Shown: one piece after another, positions 39,750 to 47,071 of the stretch
Numbering within the stretch: the first letter of the stretch is position 1
How the letters are laid out: each line of letters opens with the position of its first letter
Assembly (NCBI RefSeq): GCF_022448905.1
Contig: NZ_JAKVCW010000017.1
Span: forward strand, 17,169-81,168
Reading direction: 5' to 3'
DNA: 64,000 nt
DNA from: Shimia sp.
GTDB taxonomy: Bacteria; Pseudomonadota; Alphaproteobacteria; Rhodobacterales; Rhodobacteraceae
The notes under the pieces: generated by a model
What the model was told of the DNA's origin: nothing
Databases searched by the model: none
The model's input: the letters and a program-made list of their open reading frames with translations, nothing else
Made by a program: the position numbers and the translations under genes

Positions 39750-40808
39750 ATGTTTATGAAACTGGCAAAGACGGTGGCACTGTCGGCCTTGATGGCTGGC
39801 ACTGCGCTGACGGCGAGTGCGGCCGACTACACAATCCGTGCAACGGCAAACTCGAATGAAAATGACGAGGACTATGACGGCCTTGTTGTCTTCAAAAACT
39901 ATGTCGAAGCGGCCTCTAACGGCGCCATCGAAGTGGAGCTGTTTATCGGCACACAGTTGTGCTCCAACGGCGCCGAATGCCTTCAGGGCGTGGCCGATGG
40001 GTCCATTGACGTCTACATCTCGACCTCTGGTGGCGCGTCCGGCCTGTTCCCCTATGTGCAAGTTCTCGACCTGCCATATCTGATGGCGGACGACCGAATT
40101 GCGGAGCATGTCCTGTCTGGCGACTTCACCCGCAAAATGCGCGCGATGGCGTTGGAGGACAGCGGCGACGCAATCCGCCTGATGACCATCGGTAACACCG
40201 GTGGCTGGCGCAACTTTGCCAACACCAAACGTCGTGTGGCGGCACCTGCCGATATGGAAGGTCTGAAGATCCGGACCGTTGTGGCTGACCTGCCGCAGGA
40301 GCTTGTGAAAGCGCTGGGCGCGTCCCCTACGCCAATCCCATGGCCTGAACTGTTCACCAGCTTCCAGACTGGTGTTGTTGAAGGCTCCAAGAATGGCATC
40401 ACCGACATCATGGGCATGAAGTTCCCAGATGCGGGCCTGCAGTATGTGACTTTGGATGGCCACGCTTACATGGGTGCGCTGTGGTGGATGTCGAACCAGA
40501 CGTTCATGGACATGCCAGAAGACATGCGCCGCGTGGTGGTGGACGGGTTCTACGCCCTGCAACAGGCCACCTTTGCATCGCCAAAGCGTAAGTCGATCCA
40601 GGCCTATGAAGACTTCGTTGCCGGTGGCGGGGACCTCTATGTTCCAACCCCTGCAGAGAAAGACGCGTTCAAGCAGGCGGCGTCCCCAGTTTATGACTGG
40701 TTCAAATCCAATGTTGCTCGTGGTGATGAGGTGTTCACCGCACTGACCGATGCTGTTGCCGCAGCAGAAGCAGACGTGAACGGCGCCCGTGATGCGGACC
40801 TGAACTAA
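39750..40808 (+). CDS. TRAP transporter periplasmic substrate-binding protein (DctP family)
   Basis: Solute receptor, 352 residues. The ATG at 39750 lies 8 nt after AGGAGG and opens a signal peptide (MFMKLAKTVALSALMAGTAL, cleaved at SA-AD). DctP motifs: the anion-contacting arginine in GLKIRTVVADLPQE, PIPWPELFTSFQTGVVEG with the conserved ALQ/FQTGVVEG loop, and GMKFPDAGLQY. DctP proteins bind carboxylates or other anions through that arginine, compatible with a sulfonate ligand. It is the last gene before a strong terminator, so the sulfonate cluster ends here. Confidence 0.93.
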   Translation: MFMKLAKTVALSALMAGTALTASAADYTIRATANSNENDEDYDGLVVFKNYVEAASNGAIEVELFIGTQLCSNGAECLQGVADGSIDVYISTSGGASGLFPYVQVLDLPYLMADDRIAEHVLSGDFTRKMRAMALEDSGDAIRLMTIGNTGGWRNFANTKRRVAAPADMEGLKIRTVVADLPQELVKALGASPTPIPWPELFTSFQTGVVEGSKNGITDIMGMKFPDAGLQYVTLDGHAYMGALWWMSNQTFMDMPEDMRRVVVDGFYALQQATFASPKRKSIQAYEDFVAGGGDLYVPTPAEKDAFKQAASPVYDWFKSNVARGDEVFTALTDAVAAAEADVNGARDADLN

Positions 40809-40813
40809 GCACA

Positions 40814-40849
40814 AACGGCGCGAGGGGCAGTCCCTCGCGCCGTTTTTTG
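40814..40849 (+). terminator. Rho-independent terminator of the sulfonate/TRAP operon
   Basis: Stem AACGGCGCGAGGG (40814-40826) / CCCTCGCGCCGTT (40832-40844), 5-nt loop, followed by a T-run (40843-40848). One of the strongest terminators in the window. Confidence 0.95.
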
Positions 40850-40859
40850 TCCGGCATTT

Positions 40860-41351
40860 TTACCGGAACGGATACATCCACACGCGGTAGTCCTCGACCA
40901 GAATATGCGCTTTATCAATCTCTTCCTTGGTCATTTTCTTCACAACCTCTTCAAGGCTGATCGCCGCGTCGGGGTCTCCGCCGATCGCCGACAGCGTGTA
41001 CCACATATAGGCCCGCACCAAATCCGGCGCGGGCATGCCGCGCCCGACCTCATAGTACCAGCCAATTCCGGATTGCGCGCCGGGGTGGCCCTTCATGGCG
41101 CTGCGCAGATACCACTCAAACGCGCGTTGATCGTCGCGCTCAACGCCCAGCCCCATCGCATACATCACGCCGATCAATTCCTCGGCGTCGGCATTTCCCG
41201 ACCGGGCTGCTGGCCACATCGCTTCACGCGCGGCCTCAAAATCCCCGGCCTCCATAAGATCGCGCGCGGCTTCGATTTCGGCGAGGCCAAATTGGGTCGT
41301 TCCCACGACCAACGCGGCCGCCAGAAGAAGCTTTTTTGTAGGGTGTCGCAT
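40860..41351 (-). CDS. Small exported Sel1-repeat protein
   Basis: Periplasmic protein of 163 residues. Signal peptide MRHPTKKLLLAAALVVGTTQ with cleavage near GLA-EIE. Two or three Sel1 repeats: GNADAEELIGVMYAMGLGVE, AFEWYLRSAMKGHPGAQSGI, then VRAYMWYTLSAIGGD. A GGAGA ribosome binding site precedes the ATG. The gene is divergent from a di-haem cytochrome and their 5' ends overlap. Sel1 proteins act as scaffolds in envelope processes; the partner here is unknown. Confidence 0.8.
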   Translation of the reverse strand: MRHPTKKLLLAAALVVGTTQFGLAEIEAARDLMEAGDFEAAREAMWPAARSGNADAEELIGVMYAMGLGVERDDQRAFEWYLRSAMKGHPGAQSGIGWYYEVGRGMPAPDLVRAYMWYTLSAIGGDPDAAISLEEVVKKMTKEEIDKAHILVEDYRVWMYPFR

Positions 41352-42662
41352 GCGCTCTCCGTGATCCTGTTTGCCGCCCCGTCTTTCGCCGAGTTGCCTG
41401 CGTTGCCAACACCACTGAGTGCCAATGACTTCATGGCGGTGGATGCAGAAAAGGCCGAACTGGGACGCCTGTTATTTTACGACAAGATCCTGTCCGGGAA
41501 CAGAAATATCAGCTGTGGAACATGTCATCATCCGCGATTTGGCACCTCTGATGGATTGTCGCTCGGATTGGGGGAAGGCGGGCATGGACTTGGGCCGGAG
41601 CGGGTCTCCGATATGGGGGCAAACAAGGTCCAGAAACGCATTCCACGCAATGCACCCGCGCTATGGAATTTGGGTGCCAAGTCCATTGATACGTTGATGC
41701 ATGATGGCCGGGTCAGCGTGGACCCGATCTTTGGAAATGGCTTCAATACGCCCGCAGAAGAGTGGCTTCCTGATGGGCTAAAGTCCGTTCTGGCGGCACA
41801 GGCGCTTTTCCCCATGACATCCGGGTTTGAGATGGCCGGGAATGTTGGCGAAAACGAGATCGTGGGTGCGACGCGCGACCGGATTGATGCGGCCTGGCCA
41901 ATCATTGCGAAACGAGTCAGGACGCTGCCGGACTATGGTGCCAGATTTGTCTCGGCATTTGACGAGATCGAGGTGGCCGAAGAGGTGACGATTGTCCAAA
42001 TCGCCGATGCCTTGGCGCATTTCATGGTGCAAGACTTTACGTCCTTTGACAGCCCGTTTGATGCTTATTTGGCGGGGGATGAACAGGCTCTATCTGCAGT
42101 GCAAGTTCAAGGCATGGAGCTGTTTTTTGGCAAGGCGGGATGTAGCAACTGTCACGCTGGAAATTTGTTTTCTAATCAACAGTTCCATGCTCTGGGGCTG
42201 CCGGCCTTTGGACCAGGCCGCACCCGAAGGTTTGACCCTTATGCGCGGGATGTTGGACGCATGGGGGAATCCGACGACCTTTCGGATGCGTATCGCTTCC
42301 GGACCCCCATGCTGAGAAACGTTGCCCTTACAGGGCCTTACGGGCACAACGGCGCGTATCCGACGCTGGAGCGGATGATCCGGCATCACCTTGATCCCCC
42401 TGGGGCGCGCGCCACGTGGAAAGCCGCTGATCTGACATTGCCCGATGTGCCTTGGCTCAGTCCCATCGATTTTGTCATCCAGCAGGACCGTATCGAAATG
42501 GCGCGGCATGCCAAGCACCGCGACATTCATATTCCGCCCCGTAGTGATGCTGAGATTGCAGCCTTGGTGGCTTTTCTCGAAAGCCTGACTGGGGCCGATG
42601 CCAAAGCAGAAACAAGCCGTATTCCGGAAGAGGTGCCCAGTGGATTGAAGGTGGACCGGTAA
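41343..42662 (+). CDS. Di-haem cytochrome c peroxidase / MauG family protein
   Basis: Periplasmic c-type di-haem enzyme of about 439 residues. Two haem-attachment motifs: CGTCH in the N-terminal half (ISCGTCHHPRFG) and CSNCH in the C-terminal half (AGCSNCHAGNLF). MauG/CCP landmarks include LGRLLFYDKILSGNRNISC, FRTPMLRNVALTGPYGHNG and the TLERMIRHH segment. The signal peptide is short (LSVILFAAPSFA-EL). The start is uncertain: GTG 41343 is used here. A TTG at 41292 with GAGG before it would give a longer basic n-region, and GTG 41361 a shorter one. Any of these lies within or against the divergent Sel1 gene. The substrate (peroxide or a partner protein) is unknown. Confidence 0.85.
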   Translation: MSHALSVILFAAPSFAELPALPTPLSANDFMAVDAEKAELGRLLFYDKILSGNRNISCGTCHHPRFGTSDGLSLGLGEGGHGLGPERVSDMGANKVQKRIPRNAPALWNLGAKSIDTLMHDGRVSVDPIFGNGFNTPAEEWLPDGLKSVLAAQALFPMTSGFEMAGNVGENEIVGATRDRIDAAWPIIAKRVRTLPDYGARFVSAFDEIEVAEEVTIVQIADALAHFMVQDFTSFDSPFDAYLAGDEQALSAVQVQGMELFFGKAGCSNCHAGNLFSNQQFHALGLPAFGPGRTRRFDPYARDVGRMGESDDLSDAYRFRTPMLRNVALTGPYGHNGAYPTLERMIRHHLDPPGARATWKAADLTLPDVPWLSPIDFVIQQDRIEMARHAKHRDIHIPPRSDAEIAALVAFLESLTGADAKAETSRIPEEVPSGLKVDR

Positions 42663-42692
42663 CGGGTCGCCACATGCATGACTAGTTGCGTG

Positions 42693-43001
42693 CTATTTGC
42701 GCCCCGCAGGCCCGCAGCTTTCCCAGACGACAAGATCGCCATGCAGTCGTTCGTTGGTCTTCTCACTACTTTGAACTTCTAACCCATCCAAAATGATCGC
42801 CATGGCGCGCTCGCCAATTTTGTTGCGTGGTTGGCGGATTGTGGTCAGAGCCGGGGTGATGTTGCTGGCAAAGGCAATGTCGTCAAAGCCAATCACGGAA
42901 AATTCGCGCGGCACGTCAAACCCACGCAGGAGCAGGGTGGCAATCAGGCCAATGGCGGTGGTGTCGTTGACACAAAGAAAGGCCGTCGACAGCGCATCTT
43001 T
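42693..43001 (-). pseudogene. LacI-family regulator remnant (C-terminal third only)
   Basis: On the minus strand the frame encodes the end of a LacI/GalR effector domain: FLCVNDTTAIGLIATLLLRG, FSVIGFDDIAFASNITPALT, then TIRQPRNKIGERAMAIILDG. The HTH and the first half of the effector domain are absent. Upstream the frame runs straight into the terminator hairpin of the hmu operon, with no start codon or ribosome binding site. It is a deletion remnant, about 100 of a usual 330-350 residues. Confidence 0.8.
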
Positions 43002-43004
43002 TAT

Positions 43005-43041
43005 AAAAAGGCGCCCCCGTGTTAGCGGAAGCGCCTTTTTT
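43005..43041 (-). terminator. Rho-independent terminator after hmuV
   Basis: AAAAAGGCGC (43005-43014) / GCGCCTTTTT (43031-43040) with a 16-nt loop; T-runs on both strands. It closes the hmuSTUV transcript and abuts the LacI remnant. Confidence 0.85.
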
Positions 43042-43074
43042 GTGGGCTTGAACGCGCCTTCAAGCGCGGCGCCT

Positions 43075-43860
43075 TTAAGACGCCAACTGTGTCGCCACAT
43101 GCGGCAGCAGGTAAGTCCCAGATGGCGGCGCAGTATTGACCCGCACGCCACAATGGTAAGCCTCACTCAATAGCTCGTTGGTCAAAACCTCGGCTGGCGC
43201 GTCTTGTGCCAGCACGCGGCCATCACTGATCAGAGCCACTGTATCGGCAAACATCGCGGTGAGGTTCAGATCGTGCATCACGGCCACAACACCGCCCCCA
43301 GCGTCGGCAAAGTCACGCGCGATTTGCATGACTTGCAACTGGTGCCCGATGTCCAGTGCCGAGACCGGCTCATCCAGGAACAGCCAGCGCGCCGTACCGT
43401 CGACAACCGGATCCCAAACCTGGGTCAGAACACGGGCCAACTGCACCCGCTGTTGTTCGCCGCCAGAGAGTTCCTGGTAGTAGCGCGCGCCATATCCAGA
43501 CAGACCGACACGCTCCAACGCCGCTACAATCAGTCTGACCCTAGCGGCGGAAATGCCGTTTGACAGACCCAACTGCACGACCTCGGACACAGTGAATGGA
43601 AACGCCAGTGGCGTGGCCTGAGGAAGGACCGCGCGAATGGCCGCCAATTCCCAGGCTTTCGCCGCGTCGATGTCCATGTCGTTGAGTGTGACGGTACCAC
43701 CATGGGCAACTTCGCCAGTGATGGCCTTCAGCAAAGTTGTCTTGCCGGACCCGTTGGGTCCCACAATGGCGGTGACAGCGCCTGGCTGGGCGTGAAAATC
43801 GATATTATGCAGGATGTCGTGCTTGCCATAGCGCACGGTGATGTTTTGGGCGTTAAGCAT
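43075..43860 (-). CDS. hmuV: Haem ABC transporter ATP-binding protein HmuV
   Basis: Cytoplasmic ATPase for haem import, 261 residues from the ATG at 43860 (MLNAQNITVRYGKHDIL), 1 nt after the hmuU stop; a longer frame to 43920 only overlaps hmuU. Walker A GPNGSGKT, signature LSGGEQQRVQLARVL, Walker B WLFLDEPVSALD and H-loop AVMHDLNLTAMFAD. The longer VLTQVWDPVVDGTARWLFL stretch between signature and Walker B is characteristic of HmuV/HemV proteins. Last gene of the operon hmuSTUV. Confidence 0.94.
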   Translation of the reverse strand: MLNAQNITVRYGKHDILHNIDFHAQPGAVTAIVGPNGSGKTTLLKAITGEVAHGGTVTLNDMDIDAAKAWELAAIRAVLPQATPLAFPFTVSEVVQLGLSNGISAARVRLIVAALERVGLSGYGARYYQELSGGEQQRVQLARVLTQVWDPVVDGTARWLFLDEPVSALDIGHQLQVMQIARDFADAGGGVVAVMHDLNLTAMFADTVALISDGRVLAQDAPAEVLTNELLSEAYHCGVRVNTAPPSGTYLLPHVATQLAS

Positions 43861-43861
43861 T

Positions 43862-44938
43862 TCACATATCCAGAATGCCGCGGCGGCGCAGCAAAATCCA
43901 AAGGAAGAACGGACCGCCAATCACGGCCATGATGATGCCAATCGGCAATTCTGCTGGCGCGATCACCATGCGGCTGATGATGTCGGCCACGAGCAGCAGC
44001 GCCGCACCCAGAAGGGCAGAGTTGCGCAGCAAATAGCGGTGGTCTGGCCCGACGGCGAGACGCAGCAGATGTGGCACTACAAGGCCGACAAAGCCAATGC
44101 CGCCGCTGACCGCGACGGCGGCACCAACAGAGGCCGCAACCGCAAGAATGGCAACGTTTTTTGTGCGTTGCACATCAATGCCGATATGGCTCGCTGCGGC
44201 TTCTCCAAGGGCGAGGCCGTTTAGACCTTTGGCAATAAAGGGCGCTGCAACAAATGTTGCTGCCATCAAAGGCAAGGCAGCAAACAGTTTGGACCAGGTC
44301 GCCCCCGCGATAGAGCCCATGCCCCAGAAGGTGAGCGTGCGCAATTGGGTGTCATCCGCGATATAGACCAGCAGCCCGGACACCGCACCGGACAGAGCGC
44401 CAAGCGCGATACCCGCCAACAGCATGGTGGCCACCGAGGTGCGTCCTTTGCGGGTGGACACCCGATACAGGATTAACGTTGTGGCCCAGCTGCCGACAAA
44501 AGCGGCAAGAGGTACAACGTAGTATCCCAAAGCCTGTTGCAGCGCGATCGGCAACAGCCCGCCCAACACGATGGCGACAATTGCCCCCAGGCCGGCACCG
44601 GCGCTGACCCCGATCAGACCGGGGTCTGCCAGAGGGTTGCGAAACAGCCCTTGCATAGTGGCACCGGACACCGCCAAAGCAGCGCCGACAACAGCACCCA
44701 TGATGGTGCGGGGCAGTCGGATCTCCCAGAGCACCACGCGATCACGCAGCGCCAACTCCCCGCCGGTGGCAAGGTCCCAAAGCGCGCCCCAAAGGGACGC
44801 GCCAGAGGCGCCAATCGCCAAGGAGCCCAGCATGGCAATGCCCAGAACGATCAAGAGAACAAACGTCAGCCGGTTCGCAGCATGGCTGCGGTCCCCGTCC
44901 AGGGTCATCTTGGCTGGGATTTCCGAAGCAAGTGCCAT
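43862..44938 (-). CDS. hmuU: Haem ABC transporter permease HmuU
   Basis: FecCD/BtuC-family inner-membrane permease, 358 residues, about ten helices. Motifs: LWEIRLPRTIMGAVVGAALA with VSGATMQGLFRNPLADPGLI, GVSAGAGLGAIVAIV, and near the C terminus GGIGFVGLVVPHLLRLAVGP with DHRYLLRNSALLGA. These are the classic BtuC-family signatures. Start overlaps the hmuT stop by 1 nt (TAATG). It moves haem delivered by HmuT across the inner membrane. Confidence 0.95.
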   Translation of the reverse strand: MALASEIPAKMTLDGDRSHAANRLTFVLLIVLGIAMLGSLAIGASGASLWGALWDLATGGELALRDRVVLWEIRLPRTIMGAVVGAALAVSGATMQGLFRNPLADPGLIGVSAGAGLGAIVAIVLGGLLPIALQQALGYYVVPLAAFVGSWATTLILYRVSTRKGRTSVATMLLAGIALGALSGAVSGLLVYIADDTQLRTLTFWGMGSIAGATWSKLFAALPLMAATFVAAPFIAKGLNGLALGEAAASHIGIDVQRTKNVAILAVAASVGAAVAVSGGIGFVGLVVPHLLRLAVGPDHRYLLRNSALLGAALLLVADIISRMVIAPAELPIGIIMAVIGGPFFLWILLRRRGILDM

Positions 44939-45795
44939 TAGCCCTGAACACCTTCCAGAGCAGCGGCCAGCCGAGATACGGCCTCACCTGTGCGCACGGA
45001 GAACCCAAGCAACAGCATGCCATCCATACGCACCACGGCACCGGATTGGGCCGCCGGGGTAAGTTTCAGCGATTGGTGTTCACGCAGTTTTTCGAGGCTC
45101 GCACTGTGATCGCCACCACGGTCCATCATCAGGATCACTTCGGCGCCGCTGGTGACAATGGCTTCGTCGGTCACGGGCTTAAAGCCTTCAAAACCGCTCA
45201 AGGCGTTCTGACCACCGGAGAGCGCAATGATCGCATCCGCGCTGGTGTTTTCACCCGCAGCCATGACACGGCCGCCGGCCGTGGACAGGATGAAAATCAC
45301 TTTGGGACGGATGCTGGTGTCCACGCGGGCCACCGCGGCGGCAATTTCGGCATCAACCTTGGCCGCAAGCTCTGCGCCTTTGTCTGACACACCCAGTGTG
45401 TCAGCGACCATTTTGATTTTCTCGCTGATGTCTTCGCGGGTGAAACCGTTGTTTACCTCGACAATCGGCACAGAAGCTTCACGCAGAAGTTCAATGGTTT
45501 CCAGAGGGCCGGCACCGGATTCGCTGATGATGTGATCTGGATTTACAGACAAAACGCCTTCGGCTGACAGCGCGCGAATATAGCCAACGTCTGGCAGGGC
45601 TGCGGCTTCTTCCGGATGGTTTGAGGTTGTGTCACGGGCCACCAAACGATCCTCTTCGCCCAAGGCAAAGACAATCTCGGTCACCGCGCCGCCGATGGAG
45701 ACCACCCGTTGCGGACCATCCTCCGCCAAAGCTGTGGTGGACAGGCATGCGGTCATGCCCAGGGCAATTACACTCTGTTTCAGGGAGAACTTCAT
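44938..45795 (-). CDS. hmuT: Periplasmic haem-binding protein HmuT
   Basis: Haem receptor of the BtuF/cluster A class, 285 residues. Signal peptide MKFSLKQSVIALGMTACLST with cleavage near ALA-ED. The lobe 1 opening RVVSIGGAVTEIVFALGEED and DTTSNHPEEAAALPDVGYIR are typical of HmuT. ALSAEGVLSVNPDHIISESG follows. ALSGGQNALSGFEGFKPVTD lies in lobe 2. The expected haem-ligating Tyr in the lobe 1 segment (VGYIRALS) is present. Overlaps hmuS by 4 nt. Confidence 0.93.
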   Translation of the reverse strand: MKFSLKQSVIALGMTACLSTTALAEDGPQRVVSIGGAVTEIVFALGEEDRLVARDTTSNHPEEAAALPDVGYIRALSAEGVLSVNPDHIISESGAGPLETIELLREASVPIVEVNNGFTREDISEKIKMVADTLGVSDKGAELAAKVDAEIAAAVARVDTSIRPKVIFILSTAGGRVMAAGENTSADAIIALSGGQNALSGFEGFKPVTDEAIVTSGAEVILMMDRGGDHSASLEKLREHQSLKLTPAAQSGAVVRMDGMLLLGFSVRTGEAVSRLAAALEGVQG

Positions 45796-46847
45796 TGCGC
45801 TGCAACCTCTGTAAAGTCTTGTTCTATGTCTGTGATGAGGGCGTTCCAGGCCTCGGCTGCGGTTTCCTCACGCAGGACGCCGAAGAACTGAATGATCAGG
45901 GCACCTTCGGCGTCAAAAGCCTCGACCGAAATCGCCGGTCCACGACGGGTGTTTTTTGTGACCGCATAGACCTCTGCGATGTGATCCATACGCAGGTGCA
46001 GGTCGTGCCCCTTGTCCAGAACATTGATCCAGGGGCCCATCTCTACAATGCGTTCAACCGGTCCCGAATGGATCTCGATACAGCCGCGGTTGCCGACAAA
46101 GATCATCAACGGAACGGATTTTTCCGAGGCTTTGTGCAGTAACGCTTCCACTGACTTGGGGGCAAGCGCGCGGGTATATGGTGCGCCAGCGATGCGATAG
46201 GCGCCCAGACGGTTTATTTTCAGCTTGCGGGTCAACGACATAAACTGGTGGGTGTCGGTGAGTTTGTCCCACTCTTCGCAGAGCTTTTCACGTTGGTCTG
46301 CAGTGCCTTTTGCGCCTTCTGTAGGCTCGCGCGTTTCGACCTCAAGGGTGTCGGATTGCTCCTTAAGGCGCAGCTGCGCGACAATCTCGTCCCACTGATC
46401 CAAATTTGACGCATCACGCAGGTGGACTTTGTGCACGGCATCTCCAGCGGCATCAAACACTTGAATGGAGCGGCGCACACCTTTGTCAGTCTGTTTCTCA
46501 ACCGCAAAGGCGCTGACCCAAATGCGCGGGAACATCCGCAGATCGATGTTTTCGTTTACCACCATCGATGCGTGCTGGCCGGAGGTGTAGTTTTCATACA
46601 CACCGACCTTCTCGATGACGCAGGACGGGTTGCGGGTTAGCGCCATCACTTCGCCGAGGCGCTCAAACGCAGCAAACAGCGGGTCCAATTCAGCGGTAAT
46701 ACGGGTGACACCCTCGCCAACATGTGCGGCCACCAACTGGCCTTCGGAGATACCTAACTTATCCGCGAGATCACGTTCACGTAACTTACTATGTTCTTTC
46801 CGCGCTTCGCGAATGTCATGCGAAGAGACGGCGGTCGCCACTGCCAT
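45792..46847 (-). CDS. hmuS: Haem utilisation/degradation protein HmuS
   Basis: Cytoplasmic haem-handling protein of the HemS/HmuS/ChuX family, 351 residues. I use the ATG at 46847, 6 nt after GGAG, rather than a TTG at 46859. Two repeated halves are seen. The first has VMALTRNPSCVIEKVGVYEN, WVSAFAVEKQTDKGVRRSIQ and FDAAGDAVHKVHLRD. The second has VPLMIFVGNRGCIEIHSGPV, GPWINVLDKGHDLHLRMDHI and VEAFDAEGALIIQFFG. The histidine in the second half (FVGNRGCIEIHSG) is the usual haem contact region. First gene of the minus-strand hmuSTUV operon, divergent from hmuR. Confidence 0.93.
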   Translation of the reverse strand: MAVATAVSSHDIREARKEHSKLRERDLADKLGISEGQLVAAHVGEGVTRITAELDPLFAAFERLGEVMALTRNPSCVIEKVGVYENYTSGQHASMVVNENIDLRMFPRIWVSAFAVEKQTDKGVRRSIQVFDAAGDAVHKVHLRDASNLDQWDEIVAQLRLKEQSDTLEVETREPTEGAKGTADQREKLCEEWDKLTDTHQFMSLTRKLKINRLGAYRIAGAPYTRALAPKSVEALLHKASEKSVPLMIFVGNRGCIEIHSGPVERIVEMGPWINVLDKGHDLHLRMDHIAEVYAVTKNTRRGPAISVEAFDAEGALIIQFFGVLREETAAEAWNALITDIEQDFTEVAAQ

Positions 46848-46903
46848 GGTGCGCTCCAATCTAGTTCAGTTCTCGAAAGGCTGGTCTGGCTGCGGTGAAT
46901 TTG

Positions 46904-46943
46904 TCACATATGGCTAACCCTGTGATCTTTTGAATCACATATG
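46904..46943. promoter_or_regulatory. Direct repeats and TGA-N9-TCA site upstream of hmuS
   Basis: TCACATATG occurs at 46904-46912 and 46935-46943, 31 bp (three helical turns) apart. Between and overlapping them is TGATCTTTTGAATCA (46923-46937), a TGA-N9-TCA element like the IRO motif of RirA-type iron regulators. It lies in the hmuS-hmuR divergent region. Confidence 0.45.
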
Positions 46944-46972
46944 TTGACAGAAATAGTCGGACTAAATAGTGA
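46944..46972 (+). promoter_or_regulatory. Candidate hmuR promoter with internal palindrome
   Basis: TTGACA (46944-46949), 17-nt spacer, TAGTGA (46967-46972). The spacer holds the dyad TAGTC-G-GACTA (46954-46964), which could be an operator for an iron-responsive repressor such as the Rhodobacterales IscR-type Iron-Rhodo-box. The regulator is a guess; the dyad is visible. Confidence 0.45.
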
Positions 46973-47071
46973 GCGCAAGTCACGGTGATTTCTCGGGGTG
47001 AGAATCACCAACAACTCCATGCCAGCAACACACTGCCAGCCTCCGGAACATCCACTGGAAGGAACACACTC

